This document shows, in pieces, positions 16,650 through 25,754 of a stretch of DNA of 64,000 nucleotides. Position 1 is the stretch's first letter, and every line of letters begins with the position of its first letter. The notes beneath the pieces are model-generated. The model did no database searches and was not told the DNA's origin. It worked only from the letters and a program-made list of their open reading frames with translations. Both the position numbers and the translations under genes were made by a program. This stretch comes from Senegalia massiliensis (GTDB lineage Bacteria > Bacillota > Clostridia > Tissierellales > SIT17): positions 759,767-823,766 of the forward strand of contig NZ_LR130786.1 in NCBI RefSeq assembly GCF_900626135.1. The letters are read 5' to 3'.

Positions 16650-16660
16650 TTACAATCACC

Positions 16661-17554
16661 TCATTTTTGTCCACTAATAATTATCATGGGAGATATATTA
16701 AAATCCCAAAGTCTTTTATTTTCATCTAACATATTTATTCTTTTAACATATCTTTCACTAATTAATCCCATTAATTCATCTTTCTCTTTAACATTTAATA
16801 TACTTTCTTTTGCACCTATACTCATATTTATAAACTCCAATATACTCTCATGTTCTGATTCTATTATTAGTCTTTTTCTTTTATAAGAATTTCTAGCATC
16901 ATCCGTACAACTAACATAATTAAGCGTATCTAAATGTATTTCTTTAAACCCAACTTTTTCAAATAATCTTAATATATTTTGAGGGTTATCAAAATATTTT
17001 CCTACCTTTAATTCATCTTTTACTTTTTTTGTATATAGACCTATTTTCTTCATGAGAACTTTTTCCCTAGTAGTTAGTGTAATATTATCTTTACTCGTTA
17101 AGGCTAACTCTGGTCTAATATTTAATATAGATACATATCCACCTTCTTTACATACTCTATATTGTTCTTCCAAGAATTTCTTGTTTGGTACATGTTCTAT
17201 TACAGTATGAGATGTACACGCATCAAAAGTATTATTATTAAAAGGTAATGATAATGCATCTCCTTCAATATACTGAATATTACTTAATTTTTCTTTTTCA
17301 GCGTTCCTTCTGCAATAATTTATAAAGTTATGATCCATGTCTAAACCAGTTATTTTTATATCTTTAGGTAAATATCTCCTAATCTTTCTAGTAAAAGTAC
17401 CAGTTCCACATCCAACCTCTAATATATCCTTTGCATTTTTAATTCTAATAAATTCAATTATCTCTTCCATTTTATTTTCTGTAAACCTTAAATCTCTACT
17501 AGTATCTAAACTATATATACTTTGTATTTTCTCAGACCAATTCCTATTTTCCAT
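16661..17554 (-). CDS. class I SAM-dependent methyltransferase
   Basis: A 297-residue methyltransferase. Motif I is ILEVGCGTGTFTRKIRRYL at about residues 40-58, followed by ITGLDMDHNFINYC (acidic residue binding the SAM ribose), EGDALSLPFNNNTFDACTSH and EHVPNKKFLEEQYRVCKEGG, the typical order for the Methyltransf_11/25 families. The C-terminal 120 residues are less conserved and probably choose the substrate. The GGGGGT ribosome site precedes ATG. It ends 11 bases before the acetyltransferase gene. Substrate unknown. Confidence 0.87.
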   Translation of the reverse strand: MENRNWSEKIQSIYSLDTSRDLRFTENKMEEIIEFIRIKNAKDILEVGCGTGTFTRKIRRYLPKDIKITGLDMDHNFINYCRRNAEKEKLSNIQYIEGDALSLPFNNNTFDACTSHTVIEHVPNKKFLEEQYRVCKEGGYVSILNIRPELALTSKDNITLTTREKVLMKKIGLYTKKVKDELKVGKYFDNPQNILRLFEKVGFKEIHLDTLNYVSCTDDARNSYKRKRLIIESEHESILEFINMSIGAKESILNVKEKDELMGLISERYVKRINMLDENKRLWDFNISPMIIISGQK

Positions 17555-17628
17555 AGGTACCCCCTAAAATATCCTTCTATCTTATTTCTCCTTAATCATT
17601 TTCTATACTTTCAAAATAATTTCTACAT

Positions 17629-17871
17629 CTATAATATTTCATCTATAAATAAATTGGTTACTTTTTCTTTATCTGCTCCTTCTACTTCTATATAAATATT
17701 CAACTTAGAAACCCTCTGACTAATTATATATAGCTCTCCTGTAGCAATTATATTTTCATTATTATGGATTGCTATAAAAAAATTATTGTTTTTTACAACA
17801 CTTTTATCCCTACAATATTTATTATATTCACCTATACCCCTTTGAACTTCAATATTATTAATATCTAACAT
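17629..17871 (-). CDS. small unknown protein
   Basis: An 80-residue protein of no family I recognise. It begins MLDINNIEVQRGIGEYNKYC; the middle (NNFFIAIHNNENIIATGELYI) looks like paired beta strands and could be a fragment of an acetyltransferase-type sheet, but no acetyl-CoA loop is present. The ATG at 17869-17871 has GAGGTGAC just upstream; a GTG three codons earlier lies in that ribosome site. It follows an acetyltransferase gene by 12 bases. Several stop codons follow its end in frame, so this is not a recoded longer gene. Confidence 0.6.
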   Translation of the reverse strand: MLDINNIEVQRGIGEYNKYCRDKSVVKNNNFFIAIHNNENIIATGELYIISQRVSKLNIYIEVEGADKEKVTNLFIDEIL

Positions 17872-17883
17872 GTTTGTCACCTC

Positions 17884-18441
17884 TTAAATAACTTCACCTT
17901 TAAGTACAGAATAATACTTACAATCTGCAAATTGACCTCTTGAATTTTTAATTATCTTTCTAAGTGTACCTTCATATTTAAACCCACACTTTTCCATAAC
18001 TTTCCCTGAAGCTGGATTTTCTATATCATGTCTTCCTGTCACACGAATAAATCCTACTTCATTTAAAGCATACTTTAATACTACTTTAGATGCTTCTGTT
18101 GTTATGCCTTTATTCCAATAATCTTTCCTTATACAATACCCTATTTCACTATTTTCATTTTTATTGTCTACTCCTAAAAGTCCAATTGTTCCTATTATAT
18201 TTTTATTAGCTTTAAACTCTATAATCCAATGATAATTTTCTATACTTTTATTTTCTTCCATCCATATTTTTATTAGCTTTTTAGTTTCTTCTATTGATTC
18301 ATGTGGTGCCCATGTTACATATCTTGTAACATCAGTGTCTGTTGCCCATCCACTATACATTTTTTCCGCATCTTCTTCTTTAAATGGTCTTAATATTAAC
18401 CTTTCAGTTTCTAAAACTATGGTTCCTTTATGATTTAGCAT
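17884..18441 (-). CDS. RimJ/RimL-type GNAT acetyltransferase
   Basis: A 185-residue acetyltransferase of the RimJ/RimL group, which modify protein N termini or small substrates. It has TERLILRPFKEEDAEKMY at the N terminus, EIGYCIRKDYWNKGITTEAS (acetyl-CoA loop at about 121-140) and NPASGKVMEKCGFKYEGTLR near the C terminus, the usual order and length. It is followed by the small unknown gene after 12 bases and preceded by a short membrane protein gene one base away, so these are co-transcribed. Confidence 0.9.
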   Translation of the reverse strand: MLNHKGTIVLETERLILRPFKEEDAEKMYSGWATDTDVTRYVTWAPHESIEETKKLIKIWMEENKSIENYHWIIEFKANKNIIGTIGLLGVDNKNENSEIGYCIRKDYWNKGITTEASKVVLKYALNEVGFIRVTGRHDIENPASGKVMEKCGFKYEGTLRKIIKNSRGQFADCKYYSVLKGEVI

Positions 18442-18442
18442 T

Positions 18443-18625
18443 TTAATCGTCTCCCTTTAATTTATATATGTAACTTTTTATAATTGGCATAGAAATTAAC
18501 CTTAATATTATGCTAATTATCACTCCACTTATTAAAACAAAATCAGGTATTCCTATAGTTATTTTAAGCAGTAAGACACCAACTATTAATAAAAAACTCA
18601 TATTCCTAAATTGTACATTTCCCAT
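18443..18625 (-). CDS. short two-helix membrane protein
   Basis: A 60-residue protein with two hydrophobic helices (MSFLLIVGVLLLKITIGIPD and FVLISGVIISIILRLISMP) and a basic C terminus. The ATG at 18623-18625 has GGGGGT 7 bases upstream; a longer frame from 18643 lacks a ribosome site. It is one base from the RimJ-like gene. Function unknown. Confidence 0.6.
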   Translation of the reverse strand: MGNVQFRNMSFLLIVGVLLLKITIGIPDFVLISGVIISIILRLISMPIIKSYIYKLKGDD

Positions 18626-18693
18626 TATAAATACCCCCATCAATCATTATTTTAATATTCTATATTTATGTATTAAAAACCTTTATATTTACA

Positions 18694-18728
18694 AAAAAAG
18701 ATTAAGAAATTATTTCTTAATCTTTTTT
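18694..18728. terminator. bidirectional terminator
   Basis: Long complementary arms (AAAAAAGATTAAGAAAT and complement) around a single base; overlaps the stop of the methyltransferase gene that follows. Confidence 0.8.
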
Positions 18729-19853
18729 AGGCTTTGGTCCAAAGTATTGATAATAATCTACTTTTATTCTACCATTATATAATTTTCTCTTTTTAGAAGC
18801 TTTTTTCCCATAAAGCTTTTCAAAATTTTCATCTGAAGTTATTATATATTTTGACCATGTTCTTAGGTTTTTAAATTCTTTCCCCATATCTTTATATAAT
18901 TCTTCTACTTCTTTTTTATCACCTAGTCTCTCACCATATGGAGGATTAGTTATGATTACTCCAAATTTATTTTTTATATTTATTGTAGAAAATCTTCTTA
19001 CTTTAAAATCAATTGAATCATCTACTCCTGCCTTAAAAGCATTATCTTTTGCTATATCTATTGCTTTTTTATCCATATCTGATGCATATATTTTTAAGTC
19101 TCTATCGTGTTTTATGGACTTAAATGCTTCTATTCTTTCTTTTTTCCAAGAATCATTAGGAATTATATCCCAGTCTTCTGATGCAAATTTTCTATTTAAT
19201 CCTGGAGCAATATTTCTTCCTATCATTGCTGCTTCTATTGGGATTGTACCTGAACCACAAAATGGATCTAATAATACTCTATCATGACTCCAGAAACTCA
19301 ACTGCACAAGTGCTGCTGCAAGTGTTTCTTTAAGTGGTGCTTCCATAGCTTCTTTTCTATATCCTCTTTTATGAAGTCCAACTCCAGAAGTGTCTATTGT
19401 AAGTGTTGCTATATCTTTTAGAAGAGCTACTTGAACAGTATATTTAGCACCAGTTTCACTAAACCAATCTGTCCTATACTTTTCTTTCATCTTTTCCACT
19501 ATTGCCTTTTTTACAATTGATTGACAATCAGGAACACTATACAATTTTGACTTTATTGATTTACCTGTTACCGTAAATTCTCCATCCTTACTTATTAAAT
19601 CTCCCCATGGAAGTTTTTTAGTGTTTTCAAATAACTCTTCAAATGATAAAGCTTTAAATTCTCCTACTAATAATAAAACTCTATCAGCAGTTCTAAGCCA
19701 TAAATTAGCTTTTGGAACATCTTCTAGCTTTGCAGAAAATATAACTTTACCATTTTCTACTTCTATATCTTTAAATCCTAAACTTTCTACTTCTCTTTTA
19801 ACTATAGCTTCAAGCCCAAAAGTAGCTGTTGCTATTAATTTAATATTGTTCAT
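18717..19853 (-). CDS. THUMP-domain class I RNA methyltransferase (RlmL/YpsC type)
   Basis: A 378-residue rRNA or tRNA guanine-N2 methyltransferase. Residues about 1-160 hold the ferredoxin-like and THUMP RNA-binding region (ATATFGLEAIVKREVESLGF). The catalytic domain has DPFCGSGTIPIEAAMIGRN (SAM motif), IYASDMDKKAIDIAKDNA and the catalytic NPPYGERLG. The ATG at 19851-19853 follows GGAGAGG. Length and motif order match the B. subtilis YpsC group, which methylates 23S rRNA. It stands alone. Confidence 0.92.
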   Translation of the reverse strand: MNNIKLIATATFGLEAIVKREVESLGFKDIEVENGKVIFSAKLEDVPKANLWLRTADRVLLLVGEFKALSFEELFENTKKLPWGDLISKDGEFTVTGKSIKSKLYSVPDCQSIVKKAIVEKMKEKYRTDWFSETGAKYTVQVALLKDIATLTIDTSGVGLHKRGYRKEAMEAPLKETLAAALVQLSFWSHDRVLLDPFCGSGTIPIEAAMIGRNIAPGLNRKFASEDWDIIPNDSWKKERIEAFKSIKHDRDLKIYASDMDKKAIDIAKDNAFKAGVDDSIDFKVRRFSTINIKNKFGVIITNPPYGERLGDKKEVEELYKDMGKEFKNLRTWSKYIITSDENFEKLYGKKASKKRKLYNGRIKVDYYQYFGPKPKKD

Positions 19854-20024
19854 CAAACCTCTCCTTCATATAACTAATTATATTTTATCAGAAAAACTAT
19901 TTATTATCTATTATATCTAATTTTAAATTTTCTTAGCCAAAGCTAATTTTTTTGTGTTAAATATAATTAAAAGGGTATATTAATTAAGGAATGAAGTTTT
20001 TAAAAATTAAGGGAGGATGTTTAA

Positions 20025-20399
20025 ATGAAAAGTTTAGGTAATTTATTACAAACAGGTGACTGGAAAGGTGAAAAACACGTACCAGTAATTCACATTGAAG
20101 ATACTATTAATGCAGGTGAACTTACAGAGCTGAAAGTTTCTATTGGAGATGAAATTGCTCATCCAAATACTTTGGAACACCATATTAAGTGGTTTAAGAT
20201 ATTCTTCAAGCCAGAAGATGGAAAATTCCCAGTTGAAATTTATACAGCTAATTTTGATGCACATGGTGAATCTGATATATTTGATGAACCTCAAGTTGCA
20301 ACATACTTTAAAACAAATAAATCAGGTACAATTCATGTAGTAAGTTATTGTAATATACATGGTTTATGGGAAAACAGCAAAGAAGTAAAAGTAAAATAA
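20025..20399 (+). CDS. superoxide reductase (neelaredoxin type)
   Basis: Reduces superoxide to hydrogen peroxide without making oxygen, a defence typical of anaerobes. The 124-residue protein lacks the desulforedoxin domain. The iron centre is visible: E16/H18 in KGEKHVP, H46 and H52 in HPNTLEHHIKW, and C109 and H112 in YCNIHGLW, the usual His4-Cys1 set plus the sixth-ligand Glu. A GGGTAT box lies at 19973-19978 upstream, with a GTTAAA 11 bases before it, a weak SigB-like match. Peroxide made here could be cleared by the peroxiredoxin at 37.6 kb. Confidence 0.95.
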   Translation: MKSLGNLLQTGDWKGEKHVPVIHIEDTINAGELTELKVSIGDEIAHPNTLEHHIKWFKIFFKPEDGKFPVEIYTANFDAHGESDIFDEPQVATYFKTNKSGTIHVVSYCNIHGLWENSKEVKVK

Positions 20400-20412
20400 T
20401 AAATTTAATTCT

Positions 20413-20440
20413 AAATGGACTCATATGAGTCCATTTTTTA
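20413..20440 (+). terminator. terminator of the superoxide reductase gene
   Basis: Perfect palindrome AAATGGACTCAT and complement followed by T residues. Confidence 0.85.
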
Positions 20441-20486
20441 ATGCACAAATTGAATATTAAATAATATTATATATTATTCTTAAATA

Positions 20487-20557
20487 TTTTAATTTTTATA
20501 TTAATTATTTTAATTTTTATATTAATTATTTTAATTTTTATATTAATTATTTTAATA
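20487..20557. repeat. short AT tandem repeat, 21-base unit x 3.4
   Basis: Three exact copies of a 21-base AT unit (starting TTTTAATTTTTATATTAA) at 20487-20507, 20508-20528 and 20529-20549, then 8 bases of a fourth. It lies between a terminator and the promoter region of the DUF2089 gene. Confidence 0.9.
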
Positions 20558-20648
20558 TTAGTGTTGATTTTTTAAAATAATAGGTTATAATATAATTAAA
20601 GATAATAATTATTAGATAATTCTAAAATTTATAGTAAAGGAGAATTAT

Positions 20649-21011
20649 ATGAAAAAAGAAACTTTAGGTACATGTCCAGTTTGCGATAAAAAATTAAATA
20701 TCACTCGACTTACATGTAATAGTTGTGGTACTACTATTGAAGGAGAATTTACTCAATGTAAATTTTGTAGATTAACTCCTAAGCAAAAAAACTTTATAGA
20801 AGTATTTATTAAAAACAGAGGTAATATTAAAGAAATAGAAAAAGAAATGGGTATATCTTATCCCACTGTAAGAAACAAATTAGAAAATGTCATCAGAGAT
20901 TTAGGATATAAACCTCAAATAACTGGACAAATTAGTAAAACAGAAATATTAAAAAAATTATCTGATGGTGAAATAACAGCAGAACAAGCATTAAATATGA
21001 TCAATGAATAA
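20649..21011 (+). CDS. DUF2089 zinc-ribbon/HTH protein
   Basis: A 120-residue probable regulator. Three CxxC pairs (C9/C12, C23/C26, C37/C40) form zinc ribbons, then a sigma-like helix-turn-helix (LTPKQKNFIEVFIKNRGNIK, then EMGISYPTVRNKLENVI at about 69-85), and a C-terminal motif ILKKLSDGEITAEQALNMI. The next gene begins with the same kind of motif. In this arrangement DUF2089 proteins are usually found with DUF4097 partners; a role in sensing envelope state is plausible but not shown. It is 21 bases from the next gene. Confidence 0.85.
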   Translation: MKKETLGTCPVCDKKLNITRLTCNSCGTTIEGEFTQCKFCRLTPKQKNFIEVFIKNRGNIKEIEKEMGISYPTVRNKLENVIRDLGYKPQITGQISKTEILKKLSDGEITAEQALNMINE

Positions 21012-21032
21012 TTTATTTTAGGAGGTATTCTT

Positions 21033-22238
21033 GTGAATGAAGAGAAAATGATGATTCTTAGAATGTTAAAAGAAGGTAAGATTTCTGAAGAAGAAGCTGC
21101 TAAACTTTTAGATGCAATTGAAAATAAAAATGAAACTAACAATAATTCAAAATCAAATTTTAAATCTAAACACAATAAAGATTGGGAAAAAGAATTTGAA
21201 GAAAAAATAAACAAACTAGAAAGTAGCTTTAATAAATTTGGTGAAAAATTTGAAGAAAAATTTGAGAAATTTGGAAAGGATTTTTCTGAAGGTACAGGGT
21301 CCTTTGCTGATAAAATAATGTCAACTTTTAATTCATTTATGGATAAAGATAATCTATATAATATATTAGGACGATATGAAATAAAAGAAGAAAATATACA
21401 ATTAGAAATTAATGATATAGAAAGTCCAGTATTAGATATTAGAAGTATAAATGGAGATATAAATATAAATCCATGGAGTAAAAATTATATTTATGTAGAA
21501 GCTACTTGTTATTTGAAAAAAAATAAAATATCAACAGAAAATAAAATTATGAGTTTAAATAAATCAGATAATAATATAATATTAAAACCTTTATTTGATT
21601 CAGATATAGCAGTAAAATTAGATATATCATTACCTCATATGAAATATGAAAATATAAAAATAAACACTACTAATGGTAAAATAGATATATTAGATTTATA
21701 CTCTAAAAACATTTCTGCATTTACTAAAAATGCTTCTATAAGTTTATCTGACATAAACTGTGATTATTCCGTTGATTTATCAACTAAAAATTCTCCTATT
21801 TATTTACACGACACAAAATGTAATAAGGCAACTTTATCTACAAAAAATGCTAAAGTTATAGTAAATGATGGAGAAATTAATACATTGAATATAAATACTT
21901 CAAACTCTTATATAAGAATTGAAGATTCTAAACTTATAAATGTAATAAGCAAAACATCTAATGGTAAAATTCATTTAAATAATATAGACACAGATTCCAT
22001 AAAAACAATTAGATTTATCACTTCAAATGCAGGGATATACATTAATTTAGATAAATTTGAAAATCCCTATAAAATAGATGCAAATACCACTAATTCTAAT
22101 ATAGACTTGAATCTATCTAATATAGTCTATGATTACAATAATAAAAACCAAAATATAAAAGCTCACAAAGAAGGTTCTATTGACAATCAAGTGATATTTG
22201 ACTTAAATACTACTAATGGTAAAATAAACATAAATTAA
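21033..22238 (+). CDS. DUF4097 beta-helix protein with N-terminal SHOCT-like motif
   Basis: A 401-residue protein. Residues 1-30 carry MMILRMLKEGKISEEEAAKLLDAI, the short helical module also present at the end of the preceding DUF2089 protein. Residues about 45-90 form a charged coiled segment (EEKINKLESSFNKFGEKFEE). The rest is a repetitive beta-solenoid with TTNGKI/TSNGKI steps, typical of DUF4097 (YvlB/LiaX-like) proteins. There is no signal peptide. The start is GTG at 21033 after GGAGG. The pair is probably an envelope-stress operon; in Gram-positives related proteins respond to cell-wall antibiotics. Confidence 0.85.
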   Translation: MNEEKMMILRMLKEGKISEEEAAKLLDAIENKNETNNNSKSNFKSKHNKDWEKEFEEKINKLESSFNKFGEKFEEKFEKFGKDFSEGTGSFADKIMSTFNSFMDKDNLYNILGRYEIKEENIQLEINDIESPVLDIRSINGDININPWSKNYIYVEATCYLKKNKISTENKIMSLNKSDNNIILKPLFDSDIAVKLDISLPHMKYENIKINTTNGKIDILDLYSKNISAFTKNASISLSDINCDYSVDLSTKNSPIYLHDTKCNKATLSTKNAKVIVNDGEINTLNINTSNSYIRIEDSKLINVISKTSNGKIHLNNIDTDSIKTIRFITSNAGIYINLDKFENPYKIDANTTNSNIDLNLSNIVYDYNNKNQNIKAHKEGSIDNQVIFDLNTTNGKININ

Positions 22239-22292
22239 AAAATAGATTGATTCATAACTAATTAAATTAGTTATGAATCAGTCTATTTTTTT
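22237..22292. terminator. bidirectional terminator
   Basis: Long hairpin (AAATAGATTGATTCATAACTA pairs with its near-complement) between the DUF4097 gene and the converging DUF2164 gene, with A and T runs. Confidence 0.85.
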
Positions 22293-22530
22293 ATTTCCTC
22301 TTTACTATTTGAAGTGCAAATAAATCCTGCAATTTATCATTTATATATGTATAACTATCTTCTATAGCTGTATTGTATATATCCGGAGCTAATTCTTCTA
22401 TAAAAAAATCCAATACTAACTCAGCAGCTAAATCCCCTAAATCATCTCCTCTTTCTTTTAAAAAGTAATCTTTGATTTTTCCTATCATTATTAACTTTTT
22501 ATCTTTATTAATTTTTATTTTTTTATCCAC
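22291..22530 (-). CDS. DUF2164 family protein
   Basis: A 79-residue cytoplasmic protein of the DUF2164 family, recognised by IKDYFLKERGDDLGDLAAELVLDFF and the acidic, helical character. The start is GTG at 22530 following GGGAGAT. Function unknown in the family. It is divergent from tyrS. Confidence 0.8.
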   Translation of the reverse strand: MDKKIKINKDKKLIMIGKIKDYFLKERGDDLGDLAAELVLDFFIEELAPDIYNTAIEDSYTYINDKLQDLFALQIVKRK

Positions 22531-22579
22531 TTAAAACATCTCCCTTATTAATATTATATTATAAAAATTTGAATATGTA

Positions 22580-22850
22580 TTGACATTTTAGGCTATTATA
22601 TATATTATATATTAAAATAGAGATATAAGCATTGATGGAAATAGTAGCTTTTTTAAGGGAAATAAGAGACAGATTGGTTGGTGAAAAATCTGCCCAAAAA
22701 TTAAGTGAATTACGATTCTTAAGCTTCTATAGGAAACTATAGCGACTTCTACATGATACGTAGTATAATGAGGCATCTATAGATGTAAATTAAGGTGGTA
22801 CCACGAGTTTTCTCGTCCTTTAGGATTTGAGAGGACTTTTTTTATTGCTT
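22580..22850 (+). promoter_or_regulatory. promoter and T-box leader of tyrS
   Basis: TTGACA (22580-22585), N17, TATTAT (22603-22608) starts a leader with Stem I, a TAC specifier candidate (in GAATTACGATTC near 22708), the T-box core AAGGTGGTACCACG (about 22792-22805) and a terminator hairpin GTCCT..AGGAC followed by T residues (about 22815-22842). TAC is a Tyr codon, in agreement with the gene downstream. The leader fills the 348-base gap. Confidence 0.88.
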
Positions 22851-22878
22851 AAAATGAATTTTATAAGGAGGTTTTAAA

Positions 22879-24105
22879 ATGAGTAATATATATGATATTT
22901 TAGTAGAACGTGGATTTATAGAACAAGCTACACATGAAGATGAAATAAGAGAATTATTAGACAAGGAATCTGTTACTTTTTACGTAGGATTTGATCCTAC
23001 AGGAGATAGTCTTCATGTAGGTCACTTTGTTCAAGTTATGGTAATGATGCACATGCAAAAAGCAGGACATAAACCTATTGCACTAGTAGGTGGTGGAACT
23101 GCAAAAATAGGTGATCCATCAGGAAGATCAGATATAAGAAAGATGCTTACAGAAGAACAACTTGATAAAAACGTACGTGGTCTTACAAACCAATTGTCTA
23201 AATACTTAGATTTAGACGGACAAAAGGGATTTGCTGCAAATAATAAAGATTGGTTAGATAATTTAAAATATATTGAATTTATTAGAGATATTGGTAAACA
23301 TTTTTCAGTAAATAGAATGCTTACAGCTGAATGTTTTAAATCAAGGCTTGAAAAAGGATTATCTTTTTTAGAGTTTAATTACATGCTTATGCAATCTTAT
23401 GACTTTTTAGAATTAAATAAAAGATATGGTTGTAAACTTGAAATGGGCGGAAATGACCAATGGTCAAATATTATAGCTGGAGTAGATTTAGTAAGAAGAA
23501 AAGAACAAAAACAAGTTTATGGACTTACTTTTAAACTTCTCACTACTAGTGAAGGTAAAAAAATGGGTAAAACTGAATCAGGAGCAGTGTGGGTTGATCC
23601 TGATAAGACATCACCGTTTGAATTATACCAATATTTAAGAAATATAGATGATGCTGATGTAGAAAACACTTTAGCTATGCTTACATTCTTACCTATGGAA
23701 GAAGTAAGAAGACTTGGTAATCTTGAAGGTGCAGAAATAAATAAAGCAAAAGAAATACTAGCTTTTGAATTTACAAAAATAGTTCATGGAGAAGAAGAAG
23801 CTATGAAAGCTCAAAAAGCAGCTAAAGCATTATTCTCTGGTGGAAATGATATGGCAAATATTCCATCTACAGAAATGGAAAAGGCTAAGTTTAATGATGG
23901 AATAGGACTTCTTGCTCTTATGACAGATTTAGGACTTACCTCTTCAAATGGTGAAGCAAGACGTCTTGTTAAACAAGGTGGAGTTTCTGTTAATGATGAA
24001 AAAATAACTGATTTTAAAAAAGAAATTACACTTGATGATTTTGTAGATAATAAATTATTAATTAAAAAAGGTAAGAAAAAATATCATCAAGTTATAGTAA
24101 AATAA
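22879..24105 (+). CDS. tyrS: tyrosyl-tRNA synthetase
   Basis: Class I synthetase that charges tRNA-Tyr. The 408-residue protein has the HIGH-type motif [10 protein letters not shown] at about residue 41, the tyrosine pocket [22 protein letters not shown], and the KMSKS-type motif KKMGKTESG at about 232. A C-terminal S4 RNA-binding domain (about 340-405, [15 protein letters not shown]) is present. GGAGG precedes the ATG. It is controlled by the T-box upstream. Confidence 0.96.
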   Translation: MSNIYDILVERGFIEQATHEDEIRELLDKESVTFYVGFDPTGDSLHVGHFVQVMVMMHMQKAGHKPIALVGGGTAKIGDPSGRSDIRKMLTEEQLDKNVRGLTNQLSKYLDLDGQKGFAANNKDWLDNLKYIEFIRDIGKHFSVNRMLTAECFKSRLEKGLSFLEFNYMLMQSYDFLELNKRYGCKLEMGGNDQWSNIIAGVDLVRRKEQKQVYGLTFKLLTTSEGKKMGKTESGAVWVDPDKTSPFELYQYLRNIDDADVENTLAMLTFLPMEEVRRLGNLEGAEINKAKEILAFEFTKIVHGEEEAMKAQKAAKALFSGGNDMANIPSTEMEKAKFNDGIGLLALMTDLGLTSSNGEARRLVKQGGVSVNDEKITDFKKEITLDDFVDNKLLIKKGKKKYHQVIVK

Positions 24106-24108
24106 AGA

Positions 24109-24139
24109 AAATGTAGGCTTAAGCCTACATTTTTTTTAT
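24109..24139 (+). terminator. terminator of tyrS
   Basis: Perfect palindrome AAATGTAGGCTT and complement followed by eight T. Confidence 0.88.
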
Positions 24140-25752
24140 TTTAGTTTTATATCTACTTTTTTATCGGGAAAATCAATATATTCTTGGCTATGAATCACTA
24201 AATACTCGGGAATTATATATTTCTTTTTATATAATTCAGGGATTCCAGCTTCTTCAAAGTCATTTTTTCTTATAATGAATTTTTGTTCTTCTGCGTAGAC
24301 ATATTCCTTATTATTCTCAAATCCTTTTAATTTATCTTCACTTTCATCTGTATTAATATTTTCAACTTCATATTTTGTATATTCACCTCTCAAAAGATAA
24401 TCACCACTATGCATATAAGGTCTATCATATTCTTCATTCTCTAAATTATTTGATTTTCTAAAAGTTATATTTGATTTTAAATATTTCCTATCCTTACTAT
24501 TATCTTCTTCTATTATTATTTCTGTTTTTTCTTCTCCTATATCTATACTTTTAACTGTTAATTCACTATTATTATACTCTATTTTTTCAGGTAAATTACC
24601 CCAATCTATATCATAATACCTTTCTCCTCTAGTAGAATATCTTTTTGTATCTATATTTAAAGTAACTTCTTTTGGATCTTTTAAATATAAAGGATATAGA
24701 TGATATTTTCTATTAGTATATCCTTCATCATCTGCTGTGTAATCTGAATATTTATCGTAACTTATAGGTGAATTAGCAAATCTTTCTCCCTTATATTCCA
24801 TGGAAAAATCAATTGAATCTAAGTTATATCTTACTTTTTCATTTTCTACCTTAAATCTATAATCTATTTGAGTGGTTGTTGGTGCTATAACTACTTTATC
24901 AATTATCACTTCATTTCCATCTAAATTTATTTCCTTCCCTACTTCATAAATCTTTGAAGGAATTTTTTCTCCTTCTATTTCTAATGTCCAGTTTCCTTCT
25001 ACATATTTAATATCTTCTTCACTTTCATTTATCATAGTTTCTAGTGTATCTATATTTAGTGTGAATTTTCCTTTGTCTTTGGTCATAGTATTAGTATTTA
25101 CTAATATGTTTAGCTTATTTTTATCTTCAGTATAAATATTTGTGATATTCACGAATGGAGATGTATCTTCATAAAAATTTTCTATATCCCCTTCTACTAT
25201 TACAGGCCAAGGAACGTGAGTAGGATTTTTAAATATAGCATTATATGATGGTGTTAACCTTCTATCTTCATTTAAATTTTCTATTTCTAATAGTACCAAA
25301 GTATTTATTTCATCTGCTATTATTCCTTTTGCTGTTATCTTTACACCATTGTCTTCTGTGCTTATATCTAATTTTTGTCCGACACCATTTTCTATTAATT
25401 CTTCCCATGCATTAGTTTGTATTTTACTACTATCTTTCCACCAATCTAAGAAACCTAATTTCTCAGCTGCAAATACTGTAGCTACTAAAAATATTGAAAG
25501 AAATATTGCTATAAGTCCAGTTCTCCTAACACTTCTTATTTTATTCTTTTTTATATTTTTATTTAAATTTAATTCTTTATTAGTATTTATTTTTTGGCTA
25601 TTAGTTTTTAAATAACCTATTGTTTCTTTTAAATTTTCATATTCTAACTTACATTCTTCACAAATTTCTAAATGTTTTTTTACTTCCTCATTGTCTTGAG
25701 TTTCTCCATGTATATAGTCAACAATATTTTGTTTGCATTTTTCACAATCCAT
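24136..25752 (-). CDS. anti-sigma factor with zinc finger and DUF4179-type extracellular region
   Basis: A 538-residue single-pass membrane protein. Residues 1-50 carry an anti-sigma zinc finger (MDCEKCKQ, then HLEICEECKLEY, the HxxxCxxC motif). A transmembrane helix lies at about 78-96 (GLIAIFLSIFLVATVFAAEK). The remaining 430 residues are an extracytoplasmic beta-rich region of the DUF4179 type with several immunoglobulin-like blocks. It starts 2 bases after the ECF sigma gene, so the two are co-expressed and it most likely holds that sigma factor inactive until an envelope signal arrives. Confidence 0.9.
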   Translation of the reverse strand: MDCEKCKQNIVDYIHGETQDNEEVKKHLEICEECKLEYENLKETIGYLKTNSQKINTNKELNLNKNIKKNKIRSVRRTGLIAIFLSIFLVATVFAAEKLGFLDWWKDSSKIQTNAWEELIENGVGQKLDISTEDNGVKITAKGIIADEINTLVLLEIENLNEDRRLTPSYNAIFKNPTHVPWPVIVEGDIENFYEDTSPFVNITNIYTEDKNKLNILVNTNTMTKDKGKFTLNIDTLETMINESEEDIKYVEGNWTLEIEGEKIPSKIYEVGKEINLDGNEVIIDKVVIAPTTTQIDYRFKVENEKVRYNLDSIDFSMEYKGERFANSPISYDKYSDYTADDEGYTNRKYHLYPLYLKDPKEVTLNIDTKRYSTRGERYYDIDWGNLPEKIEYNNSELTVKSIDIGEEKTEIIIEEDNSKDRKYLKSNITFRKSNNLENEEYDRPYMHSGDYLLRGEYTKYEVENINTDESEDKLKGFENNKEYVYAEEQKFIIRKNDFEEAGIPELYKKKYIIPEYLVIHSQEYIDFPDKKVDIKLK

Positions 25753-25754
25753 AA

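Noticed and set aside
17629-17871. Another recoded or frameshifted acetyltransferase
   Set aside because: Several different stop codons follow its end and no acetyl-CoA loop is encoded in any frame downstream.
20487-20557. CRISPR array
   Set aside because: The repeats are directly joined with no spacers and are only A and T.
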